Positions 1 to 8,001 of a stretch of 64,000 nt of DNA are shown one piece after another. A program made the translations under genes and the position numbers. The first letter of the stretch is position 1. The number at the start of each line of letters is the position of its first letter. The stretch covers positions 3,286,001 through 3,350,000 of the forward strand of contig NZ_CP012268.1 in the NCBI RefSeq assembly GCF_001277195.1, given 5' to 3'. The notes beneath the pieces were generated by a model. That model saw nothing but the letters and a program-made list of their open reading frames with translations, did not search any database and was not told where the DNA came from. The DNA comes from Cronobacter muytjensii ATCC 51329 (lineage in GTDB: Bacteria > Pseudomonadota > Gammaproteobacteria > Enterobacterales > Enterobacteriaceae).

Positions 1-17
1 CCGGCATGGAGACGACA

Positions 18-713
18 ATGTTAGAAGAACTCAAGCGTCAGGTACTGGAAGCCAATCTGGCGCTGCCAAAGCACAATCTGGTGACGCTGACGTGGGGTAA
101 CGTCAGCGCCGTCGACCGCGAGCGCGGCGTGTTTGTTATCAAACCCTCCGGCGTCGATTACACCGTGATGACCGCCGAGGATATGGTGGTGGTCAGTATT
201 GAGACCGGCGAAGTTGTCGAAGGCACCAAAAAGCCCTCTTCCGATACCCCGACTCACCGGCTGCTCTATCAACAGTTCCCATCCATCGGCGGCATCGTGC
301 ATACCCATTCGCGCCACGCCACCATCTGGGCGCAGGCGGGCTTGCCGATCCCGGCGACCGGCACCACGCATGCCGACTATTTCTACGGCGAGATCCCCTG
401 CACCCGTAAAATGACGGATGAAGAGATCAATGGCGCGTATGAATGGGAAACCGGCGTGGTGATAGCCGAAACCTTCCGCGAACAGGATATTGACCCGGCC
501 CAGATGCCCGGCGTGCTGGTGCACTCCCACGGGCCTTTCGCCTGGGGCAAAGATGCGGTCGACGCGGTGCATAACGCGATCGTGCTGGAAGAGGTCGCCT
601 ATATGGGCATCTTCTGTCGCCAGCTCGCGCCCGAACTGCCCGCGATGCAGCAGACGTTGCTGGATAAACACTACCTGCGTAAACACGGCGCGAAAGCGTA
701 TTACGGGCAGTAG
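18..713 (+). CDS. araD: L-ribulose-5-phosphate 4-epimerase AraD
   Basis: AraD interconverts L-ribulose 5-phosphate and D-xylulose 5-phosphate, the last step of L-arabinose catabolism feeding the pentose phosphate pathway, in the cytoplasm. The product is 231 residues, the same as E. coli AraD. The zinc-binding histidines H95, H97 (VHTHSRH) and H171 (HSHGPF) and acidic residue D76 are present. The reading frame is open from an ATG at 6, but the ATG at 18 is chosen because GGAG at 8-11 is a well-placed ribosome binding site and the protein then begins MLEELKRQVLEANL as in the family. It is presumably the last gene of araBAD, whose upstream genes lie outside the window. Confidence 0.96.
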   Translation: MLEELKRQVLEANLALPKHNLVTLTWGNVSAVDRERGVFVIKPSGVDYTVMTAEDMVVVSIETGEVVEGTKKPSSDTPTHRLLYQQFPSIGGIVHTHSRHATIWAQAGLPIPATGTTHADYFYGEIPCTRKMTDEEINGAYEWETGVVIAETFREQDIDPAQMPGVLVHSHGPFAWGKDAVDAVHNAIVLEEVAYMGIFCRQLAPELPAMQQTLLDKHYLRKHGAKAYYGQ

Positions 714-771
714 CACCGTTCCCACAGGCGCAGCGCTGGTCGGCCCTGCGTCGCCCGTCGGGCAACGGCAC

Positions 772-815
772 AACTGTATAAAACCCCAGCAAAACACCGC
801 CAGCCAGGCTATAAT
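772..815 (+). promoter_or_regulatory. polB promoter with LexA (SOS) box
   Basis: CTGTATAAAACCCCAG at 774-789 fits the LexA core CTG-N10-CAG exactly; against the fuller CTGT-N8-ACAG form, one base of the right half-site differs (CCAG). A perfect TATAAT -10 hexamer follows at 810-815, 31 bases before the polB start. E. coli polB (dinA) is LexA-regulated by a box in the same place, so SOS induction is expected here. Confidence 0.8.
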
Positions 816-845
816 CACGCCTGGTTTTTTACGTGAGTACGCAGC

Positions 846-3206
846 GTGTCTGAAGCGCATCAGGGGTTTATTTTAAGCCGTCACTGGCGGGATACACCGC
901 AGGGAACGGAGATTGAGTTCTGGCTGGCGACGGACACCGGGCCGCTGCGGGTTTGCCTGCCGCCGCAAGAATCGGTGGCGTTTATTCCTGAGGCCGAGCG
1001 TCCTCGCGCCGAAAGCCTGCTGGCGCACGAGAACGACGCACGCTTCGCCTCGCTCGTCCTGAAAGATTTTCAGCGTCAGCCGGTATGCGGCCTCTATTGC
1101 CGCTCGCACCGTCAGCTGATGCGTCTTGATAAGCTGCTGCGCGAAAACGGCGTGACGGTCTACGAGGCGGATATCCGCCCGCCGGAGCGCTTTCTGATGG
1201 AGCGCTTTATCACCGCCCCCGTGTGGGTCAGCGGCGAGCGTCAGGGCGAGCGGCTCATCAACGCGCGCCTCAAGCCCAATCCGCTCTATCGCCCGCCCCT
1301 TAAATGGGTGTCGCTGGATATCGAAACCACCCGCCACGGCGAGCTTTACTGTATCGGCCTTGAAGGCTGCGGCTCCCGCGTGGTGTACATGCTCGGGCCG
1401 GAGAACGGCGACGCCCGCGGCCTCGATTTTGAGCTGGAATATGTCGCAAGCCGCCCGCAACTGATTGAAAAACTGAACGCCTGGTTTGCAAGGCACGATC
1501 CGGATGTGCTGATTGGCTGGAATGTCATTCAGTTCGATCTGCGTATGCTGCAAAAACATGCCGAGCGCTACGGCGTGCCGCTGCGGCTCGGGCGCGGCGG
1601 CACCGATCTGGAGTGGCGTGAGCATGGTTTTAAAAATGGCGTCTTTTTCGCGCAGGCCCCCGGGCGGCTGATTATCGACGGCATCGAAGCGCTCAAATCC
1701 GCCTTCTGGAATTTCTCGTCGTTTTCGCTGGAGGCGGTGTCGCAGGAGCTGCTCGGCGAAGGCAAAGCCATCGACAACCCGTGGCAGCGCATGGATGAGA
1801 TTGATCGCCGTTTCGCCGAGGATAAACCCGCGCTCGCTACCTATAACCTGAAAGACTGCGAGCTGGTGACGCGCATTTTCCATAAAACGGAGATCATGCC
1901 GTTCCTGCTGGAGCGCGCCACGGTCAACGGCCTGCCAGTTGACCGGCACGGCGGCTCGGTGGCGGCGTTCAGCCATCTCTATTTTCCGCGTATGCACCGC
2001 GCGGGTTTTGTCGCGCCGAATCTCGGCGCGGTGCCGCCCCAGGCAAGCCCCGGCGGCTATGTGATGGATTCGCAGCCCGGCCTGTATGACTCAGTGCTGG
2101 TGCTGGATTACAAAAGCCTTTATCCGTCGATTATTCGCACCTTTTTAATCGACCCGGTCGGCCTGGTGGAAGGACTCCGGGCGCCGGATCAGACAAAGAG
2201 CGTGGAAGGCTTTATCGGCGCCTGGTTTTCACGCGAAACGCACTGCCTGCCGGAGATCGTCACGCAGATCTGGCAGGGGCGAGAAGAGGCCAAACGGCTT
2301 GGCAATAAACCGCTTTCCCAGGCGCTTAAAATCATAATGAACGCGTTTTACGGTGTACTTGGCACCAGCGCGTGCCGCTTCTTCGATCCGCGCCTCGCGT
2401 CCTCTATTACCATGCGTGGCCATGAAATCATGCGTCAGACCAAAGCGCTTATCGAAGCGCAGGGCTACACGGTGATTTACGGCGACACTGACTCCACCTT
2501 CGTCTGGCTGAAAAGCCCGCACAGCGAAGCGGAAGCCGCGCGCATAGGTCAACGGCTGGTGACGCACGTCAACGCGTGGTGGAAACAGCATCTGCAGGAG
2601 AGCATGGGGCTTGAGAGCGCGCTGGAGCTGGAGTTTGAGACCCACTTCTGTCGTTTTCTGATGCCGACGATCCGCGGCGCGGAGATGGGCAGCAAGAAGC
2701 GCTACGCGGGCCTGATTCAGGAAGGCGAGAGCCAGCGTATGGTGTTTAAGGGGCTGGAGACGGTGCGTACCGACTGGACGCCGCTCGCCCAGCAGTTTCA
2801 GCAGGATCTCTACCTGCGGATTTTCCGCCGCGAGCCCTATCAGGATTACATTCGCGACACCATCGCCCGGCTGATGGCGGGCGAACTGGATGACAGACTG
2901 GTGTATCGCAAGCGCCTGCGCCGCCCGCTCAACGAATATCAGCGCAATGTGCCGCCGCATGTTCGCGCAGCAAGGCTCGCCGATGAGCATAACGCGCGCC
3001 TCGGGCGTCCGGCGCAGTACCAGAACCGCGGCACTATTAAGTATGTCTGGACGGTAAACGGCCCGGAGCCGGTGGATTATCAGCAGGGCGCGCTCGACTA
3101 CGATCACTATTTAACGAAGCAGTTACAGCCCGTCGCGGATGGGATCTTACCGTTCATGGAAGATGACTTTGCTACACTGATGACAGGGCAGATGGGGCTT
3201 TTTTGA
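846..3206 (+). CDS. polB: DNA polymerase II (SOS-inducible family B polymerase)
   Basis: Polymerase II is a proofreading family B enzyme involved in replication restart and translesion synthesis during the SOS response. The 786 residues are close to the 783 of E. coli. The exonuclease I motif is D158-I-E160, the polymerase A motif DYKSLYPS begins at D421, and the palm catalytic motif Y545-G-D-T-D549-S is intact. The C-terminus ends MTGQMGLF, a clamp-binding type tail (QxxLF) for interaction with the beta sliding clamp. The start is GTG, as in E. coli, giving MSEAHQGFILSRHWRDTPQG. It lies alone between araD and rapA, behind a LexA box. Confidence 0.97.
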   Translation: MSEAHQGFILSRHWRDTPQGTEIEFWLATDTGPLRVCLPPQESVAFIPEAERPRAESLLAHENDARFASLVLKDFQRQPVCGLYCRSHRQLMRLDKLLRENGVTVYEADIRPPERFLMERFITAPVWVSGERQGERLINARLKPNPLYRPPLKWVSLDIETTRHGELYCIGLEGCGSRVVYMLGPENGDARGLDFELEYVASRPQLIEKLNAWFARHDPDVLIGWNVIQFDLRMLQKHAERYGVPLRLGRGGTDLEWREHGFKNGVFFAQAPGRLIIDGIEALKSAFWNFSSFSLEAVSQELLGEGKAIDNPWQRMDEIDRRFAEDKPALATYNLKDCELVTRIFHKTEIMPFLLERATVNGLPVDRHGGSVAAFSHLYFPRMHRAGFVAPNLGAVPPQASPGGYVMDSQPGLYDSVLVLDYKSLYPSIIRTFLIDPVGLVEGLRAPDQTKSVEGFIGAWFSRETHCLPEIVTQIWQGREEAKRLGNKPLSQALKIIMNAFYGVLGTSACRFFDPRLASSITMRGHEIMRQTKALIEAQGYTVIYGDTDSTFVWLKSPHSEAEAARIGQRLVTHVNAWWKQHLQESMGLESALELEFETHFCRFLMPTIRGAEMGSKKRYAGLIQEGESQRMVFKGLETVRTDWTPLAQQFQQDLYLRIFRREPYQDYIRDTIARLMAGELDDRLVYRKRLRRPLNEYQRNVPPHVRAARLADEHNARLGRPAQYQNRGTIKYVWTVNGPEPVDYQQGALDYDHYLTKQLQPVADGILPFMEDDFATLMTGQMGLF

Positions 3207-3271
3207 CACGTGACGAACGTCCTGGCATCCAGTACCATAGCGCCCTTTTCACATCACCCTGATTGCGACCC

Positions 3272-3291
3272 CCCGCCTGCGCGCAGGCGGG
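3272..3291. other. GC-rich hairpin between polB and rapA
   Basis: A perfect inverted repeat, CCCGCCTGC and GCAGGCGGG separated by two bases. No T-run follows on either strand, so it is not a clear intrinsic terminator. It may still mark the polB transcript end or stabilise mRNA. Confidence 0.45.
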
Positions 3292-3339
3292 AGTCATACT
3301 ATTGCCTGCAAATCTGATAAGAGAATAGAGCCGATATAT

Positions 3340-6246
3340 ATGCCTTTTACACTTGGTCAACGCTGGATCAGCGATACGGAAAGCGAACTGGGACTGGGCA
3401 CCGTAGTGGCGATCGACGCCCGCATGGTGACGCTGCTTTTCCCGGCTACCGGTGAAAATCGTCTGTATGCCCGAAATGACTCCCCGGTCACCCGCGTCAT
3501 GTTCAACCCGGGCGATACCGTGACCAGCCACGAAGGCTGGCAGTTGAAAGTGGATGAAGTAAAGGAAGAAAACGGCTTACTTATTTATATCGGCACCCGT
3601 CTGGATACGCTTGAGGAAAATGTCACGCTGCGTGAAGTGTTCCTCGACAGCAAACTGGTGTTCAGCAAACCGCAGGACCGCCTGTTCGCCGGTCAGATTG
3701 ACCGCATGGACCGTTTCGCCCTGCGCTTTCGCGCCCGCAAATACCAGAGCGAACAGTACCGGATGCCGTGGAGCGGCCTGCGCGGCCAGCGTACTAACCT
3801 TATCCCCCACCAGTTGAATATCGCAAACGACGTGGGTCGCCGCCATGCGCCGCGCGTCCTGCTGGCGGACGAAGTGGGTCTCGGTAAAACCATCGAAGCC
3901 GGGATGATCATTCACCAGCAGTTGCTCGCGGGCGCCGCTGAGCGCGTACTGATTGTCGTGCCGGAAACGCTCCAGCACCAGTGGCTGGTGGAGATGCTGC
4001 GCCGCTTCAACCTGCGGTTCTCCCTGTTTGACGACGAGCGCTATACCGAAGCCCAGCACGAGTCCGACAACCCCTTTGAAACCGAACAGCTGGTTATCTG
4101 CTCGCTGGATTTCGTGCGCCGCAACAAGCAGCGCCTTGAGCACTTGTGCGATGCCGAGTGGGATCTGCTGGTGGTGGACGAAGCGCACCATCTGGTCTGG
4201 AGCGAAGACGCGCCGAGCCGCGAGTATCAGGCCATTGAACAGCTGGCCGAACGCGTGGCGGGCGTGCTGCTGCTGACCGCGACGCCGGAACAGCTCGGCA
4301 TGGAGAGCCACTTCGCGCGCCTGCGCCTGCTGGACCCGAGCCGCTTCCACGATTTCGGGCAGTTTGTCGAAGAGCAGCAGAACTACCGCCCGGTGGCAGA
4401 CGCCGTCGCGCTGCTGCTGGCGGGGACGCATCTGAACGATGAACAGCTCAACGCCTTGAGCGAGCTTATCGGCGAGCAGGATATCGAGCCGCTGCTGCAA
4501 ACCGCCAACAGCGACCGCGATGGCGCCGAGGCGGCGCGTCAGGAACTGGTGTCTATGCTGATGGACCGCCACGGCACCAGCCGCGTGTTGTTCCGCAACA
4601 CCCGCAACGGCGTGAAAGGCTTCCCGCAGCGCGAGCTGCACACCATTAAGCTGCCGCTGCCGACCCAGTATCAGACCGCCATTAAAGTCTCCGGCATCAT
4701 GGGCGCGCGAAAATCTGCCGAAGAACGCGCCCGCGATATGCTCTACCCGGAGCAGATTTATCAGGAATTTGAAGGCGACAGCGGCACCTGGTGGAACTTC
4801 GACCCGCGCGTGGAGTGGCTGATGGGCTACCTCACCAGCCATCGCTCGCAAAAAGTGCTGGTGATCTGCGCCAAAGCGGCCACCGCGCTGCAGCTGGAGC
4901 AGGTGCTGCGCGAGCGCGAAGGCATCCGCGCCGCTGTGTTCCATGAAGGCATGTCGATTATCGAGCGCGACCGCGCGGCGGCCTGGTTTGCCGAAGAAGA
5001 TACCGGCGCGCAGGTACTGCTGTGCTCGGAAATCGGCTCCGAAGGCCGTAACTTCCAGTTCGCCAGCCAGCTGGTCATGTTCGACCTGCCGTTCAACCCC
5101 GATCTGCTGGAGCAGCGTATCGGCCGTCTGGACCGTATCGGCCAGGCGCACGATATCCAGATCCACGTGCCGTATCTCGAGAAAACCGCGCAGTCGGTGC
5201 TGGTGCGCTGGTATCACGAAGGCCTGGACGCGTTTGAGCATACCTGCCCGACCGGCCGCGCCATTTACGACAGCGTTTATGAACGGCTTATCGGTTATCT
5301 GGCCGCGCCGGAAAACACCGACGGCTTCGACGACCTCATTCAGGCGTGCCGCAAGCAGCACGATGAGCTGAAAGCGCAGCTCGAACAGGGCCGCGACCGC
5401 CTGCTGGAGATCCACTCCAATGGCGGCGAAAAAGCTCAGCAACTGGCTGACGCCATCGCCGAACAGGATGACGACACGGGTCTGGTGAACTTCGCCATGA
5501 ACCTCTTCGATATCGTGGGCATTAACCAGGACGACCGCGGCGAGCATATGATTGTGCTGACCCCTTCCGATCATATGCTGGTGCCGGATTTCCCGGGCCT
5601 GCCGGAGGATGGCTGCACCATTACCTTTAACCGCGACGTGGCGCTGTCTCGCGAAGACGCGCAGTTCATCACCTGGGAGCATCCGCTTATCCGCAATGGC
5701 CTGGATCTGATCCTCTCCGGCGATACCGGCAGTTGCACCATTTCGCTGCTGAAGAACAAGGCGCTACCGGTCGGCACACTGTTGCTGGAGCTGATTTATG
5801 TCGTGGAAGCCAAAGCGCCGAAGCAGTTGCAGCTTAACCGCTTCCTGCCGCCGACGCCGGTGCGCATGCTGCTCGATAAAAACGGCAATAACCTGGCAGG
5901 CCAGGTGGAGTTTGAAAGTTTTAACCGTCAGCTGAGCGCCGTTAACCGCCATACCGGCAGCAAGCTGGTGAATGCGGTACAGCAAGAGGTGCATGCGATA
6001 ATCCAGGGCGGTGAAGCGCAGGTGGAAAAAGCGGCACGCGAACTTATCGACGCGGCGCGCCAGGAAGCCGATGACAAACTTTCCGCCGAGCTTTCCCGTC
6101 TCGAAGCGTTGCGCGCCGTGAACCCGAACATTCGCGACGACGAACTGGCGGCGATTGAAACTAACCGCCAGCAGGTGCTGGAGAATCTTAACCAGGCGAG
6201 CTGGCGACTGGATGCGCTGCGTCTCATCGTGGTGACTCACCAGTAA
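3340..6246 (+). CDS. rapA: RNA polymerase-associated SWI2/SNF2 ATPase RapA (HepA)
   Basis: RapA binds core RNA polymerase and uses ATP hydrolysis to recycle polymerase stalled after termination. The protein is 968 residues, identical in length to E. coli RapA. It has an N-terminal Tudor-like region (about 1-110), then the helicase core. Walker A is GLGKT with K183, and motif II is D280-E-A-H283, both numbered as in E. coli. The second RecA-like half includes QRIGRLDRIGQ (motif VI). The C-terminal region ends RLIVVTHQ. rluA follows after 12 bases, so the two are probably co-transcribed. Confidence 0.97.
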   Translation: MPFTLGQRWISDTESELGLGTVVAIDARMVTLLFPATGENRLYARNDSPVTRVMFNPGDTVTSHEGWQLKVDEVKEENGLLIYIGTRLDTLEENVTLREVFLDSKLVFSKPQDRLFAGQIDRMDRFALRFRARKYQSEQYRMPWSGLRGQRTNLIPHQLNIANDVGRRHAPRVLLADEVGLGKTIEAGMIIHQQLLAGAAERVLIVVPETLQHQWLVEMLRRFNLRFSLFDDERYTEAQHESDNPFETEQLVICSLDFVRRNKQRLEHLCDAEWDLLVVDEAHHLVWSEDAPSREYQAIEQLAERVAGVLLLTATPEQLGMESHFARLRLLDPSRFHDFGQFVEEQQNYRPVADAVALLLAGTHLNDEQLNALSELIGEQDIEPLLQTANSDRDGAEAARQELVSMLMDRHGTSRVLFRNTRNGVKGFPQRELHTIKLPLPTQYQTAIKVSGIMGARKSAEERARDMLYPEQIYQEFEGDSGTWWNFDPRVEWLMGYLTSHRSQKVLVICAKAATALQLEQVLREREGIRAAVFHEGMSIIERDRAAAWFAEEDTGAQVLLCSEIGSEGRNFQFASQLVMFDLPFNPDLLEQRIGRLDRIGQAHDIQIHVPYLEKTAQSVLVRWYHEGLDAFEHTCPTGRAIYDSVYERLIGYLAAPENTDGFDDLIQACRKQHDELKAQLEQGRDRLLEIHSNGGEKAQQLADAIAEQDDDTGLVNFAMNLFDIVGINQDDRGEHMIVLTPSDHMLVPDFPGLPEDGCTITFNRDVALSREDAQFITWEHPLIRNGLDLILSGDTGSCTISLLKNKALPVGTLLLELIYVVEAKAPKQLQLNRFLPPTPVRMLLDKNGNNLAGQVEFESFNRQLSAVNRHTGSKLVNAVQQEVHAIIQGGEAQVEKAARELIDAARQEADDKLSAELSRLEALRAVNPNIRDDELAAIETNRQQVLENLNQASWRLDALRLIVVTHQ

Positions 6247-6258
6247 CCGGAGCGATAC

Positions 6259-6915
6259 ATGCTGGACGCCTACAACCCGCCGCAGGAGCCCTGGCTGCTC
6301 ATCCTTTATCAGGATGAGCACATCATGGTGGTGAATAAACCCAGCGGTCTGCTCTCCGTGCCAGGCCGGCTCGATGAGCATAAAGACAGCGTGATGACCC
6401 GTATCCAGCGCGATTTCCCGAACGCGGAGTCGGTACATCGCCTGGATATGGCCACCAGCGGGGTGATTGCGGTCGCGCTGACCAAAGCCGCGGAGCGCGA
6501 ACTTAAGCGCCAGTTTCGCGAGCGCGAGCCGAAAAAGCAGTATGTGGCGCGAGTCTGGGGCCACCCGGAGAAGGCGGAAGGGGTTGTGGATTTGCCGCTG
6601 ATTTGCGACTGGCCGAACCGGCCGAAGCAAAAGGTCTGTTTCGAAACCGGTAAAGCGGCGCAAACCGAGTATGAGGTGCTGGAATACGCGGACGACAATA
6701 CCGCCCGCGTGCTGCTAAAGCCGATTACGGGACGCTCGCATCAGCTGCGCGTGCATATGATGGCGCTTGGTCATCCGATCCTCGGCGATAAGTTTTATGC
6801 TACGCCGCAAGCGCTCGCGCTTGCGCCACGGCTGCTTCTGCACGCCGAGCAGCTCACCATCACTCACCCGGCTTACGGCTCGCCGATGACGTTCCGGGCG
6901 CCTGCGGATTTTTAA
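6259..6915 (+). CDS. rluA: Dual-specificity rRNA/tRNA pseudouridine synthase RluA
   Basis: RluA makes pseudouridine at position 746 of 23S rRNA and position 32 of several tRNAs. The product is 218 residues (219 in E. coli). The family signature HRLDMATSG begins at H60, and the catalytic aspartate is D63. The following GRSHQLRVHM motif of the RluA family is also present. It sits 12 bases after rapA and ends just before a bidirectional terminator shared with djlA. Confidence 0.96.
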   Translation: MLDAYNPPQEPWLLILYQDEHIMVVNKPSGLLSVPGRLDEHKDSVMTRIQRDFPNAESVHRLDMATSGVIAVALTKAAERELKRQFREREPKKQYVARVWGHPEKAEGVVDLPLICDWPNRPKQKVCFETGKAAQTEYEVLEYADDNTARVLLKPITGRSHQLRVHMMALGHPILGDKFYATPQALALAPRLLLHAEQLTITHPAYGSPMTFRAPADF

Positions 6916-6940
6916 GCCGCTCGTTATATAATTAAAGAAA

Positions 6941-6967
6941 AAGAGACGCCATAGCGTCTCTTTTTTT
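6941..6967. terminator. Bidirectional intrinsic terminator between rluA and djlA
   Basis: AAGAGACGC and GCGTCTCTT form a nine-pair stem around a CATA loop, with T-runs on the rluA side and A-runs (T on the other strand) on the djlA side. It serves both convergent genes. Confidence 0.88.
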
Positions 6968-6999
6968 ATGGCACAACGGTTGCAGAGCGTTATGCAGCC

Positions 7000-7818
7000 T
7001 TAACGAAACCCTTTCGCCGTTTTAATCAGATCGTAGGCTTTCTGAATTTCCTGCGCCTTCTGCTGCGCCATTTGCATCATCTGCGGCGGCAGCCCTTTGG
7101 CGACCAGCTTGTCAGGGTGATGCTCGCTCATCAGCTTGCGGTAAGCGCGCTTGATGGTCGTGGCGTCGTCAGTCGTTTTCACGCCCAGCACGTTGCAGGC
7201 ATCTTCCAGCGTCGGCGCGCGCTGAGCCTGTTGCGCCTCGCCGCTGCCGTTGTGCCAGGAGTGCTGACCGCCGCCGAACTGCGCGCCGCCCTGCATCATA
7301 CGCAGGAACTGATCGAACTGAATGCGGGAAATGCCCAGCTCTTCGCCAATCACATACAGCACGTCGCGCTCTTTCGGGTGCAGCGAGCCGTCTGCGAAGG
7401 CGGTCTGGATCTGAATTTCCAGAAACATCCGAATCAGATCGAAGCGACCAAAACAGACGCTGCGCAGCTGACGCATTTTCTCACGCAGCGGATAACCATG
7501 CTCCTTGCCGACGCGAAACGCGTTGCGGGCCGCGTCTCGCGACGCCCCGTGCAGGTTCATGCGGTCCATAAACTGCGTCGCCACCTGAATATCGGCTTCA
7601 GTGACACGACCTTTCGATTTGGTCAGATGCCCCATCACCTCAAACGTGGTGGCGAAGAAGAGCGACTGGCGTTCCTGCTGGCTGGTGAACCAGACGGTAC
7701 GACGGCTGCGCGCTTTGTCTATCATATGCCCGATAACCAGGCCGAGGATGACGCCCCAGACTCCACCGCCGACCAGCAGCCCGGTGAGCCCTCCAACCAG
7801 TTTTCCCCAATACTGCAT
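7000..7818 (-). CDS. djlA: Membrane-anchored DnaJ-like co-chaperone DjlA
   Basis: DjlA is an inner-membrane type III J-protein that stimulates DnaK and affects capsule (Rcs) signalling in E. coli. It has 272 residues (271 in E. coli). The N-terminal segment, about residues 5-30, is a glycine-rich dimerising transmembrane helix. A TerB-like central region follows. The J-domain is at the C-terminus, with the HPD motif at 234-236. It is convergent with rluA and divergent from lptD. The start is the ATG giving MQYWGKLVGGLTG, as in the family. Confidence 0.96.
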   Translation of the reverse strand: MQYWGKLVGGLTGLLVGGGVWGVILGLVIGHMIDKARSRRTVWFTSQQERQSLFFATTFEVMGHLTKSKGRVTEADIQVATQFMDRMNLHGASRDAARNAFRVGKEHGYPLREKMRQLRSVCFGRFDLIRMFLEIQIQTAFADGSLHPKERDVLYVIGEELGISRIQFDQFLRMMQGGAQFGGGQHSWHNGSGEAQQAQRAPTLEDACNVLGVKTTDDATTIKRAYRKLMSEHHPDKLVAKGLPPQMMQMAQQKAQEIQKAYDLIKTAKGFR

Positions 7819-8001
7819 ATACTCCCCAAATCGTCATGCCGTCAGCCAGAAATTCCTTTATCATACCTGCCATTCAAAGCGGTGCCTAACAGGCAGGCAG
7901 AAAAGCAGACAGGATAACACTGGCGCTGTAGTGATGAGTAAGTTAGTCTCTGACCGTTTGCCGACGCGAAGCCATTGATGATGGAACCACGAATAACTCG
8001 T

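Noticed and set aside
3203..3238. TTGACA at 3203 as a rapA -35
   Set aside because: No acceptable -10 lies 16-18 bases downstream, and the hexamer overlaps the polB stop.
3577..5682. 701-codon open frame opposite rapA
   Set aside because: Shadow of a high-GC gene with an intact SWI2/SNF2 protein on the other strand.
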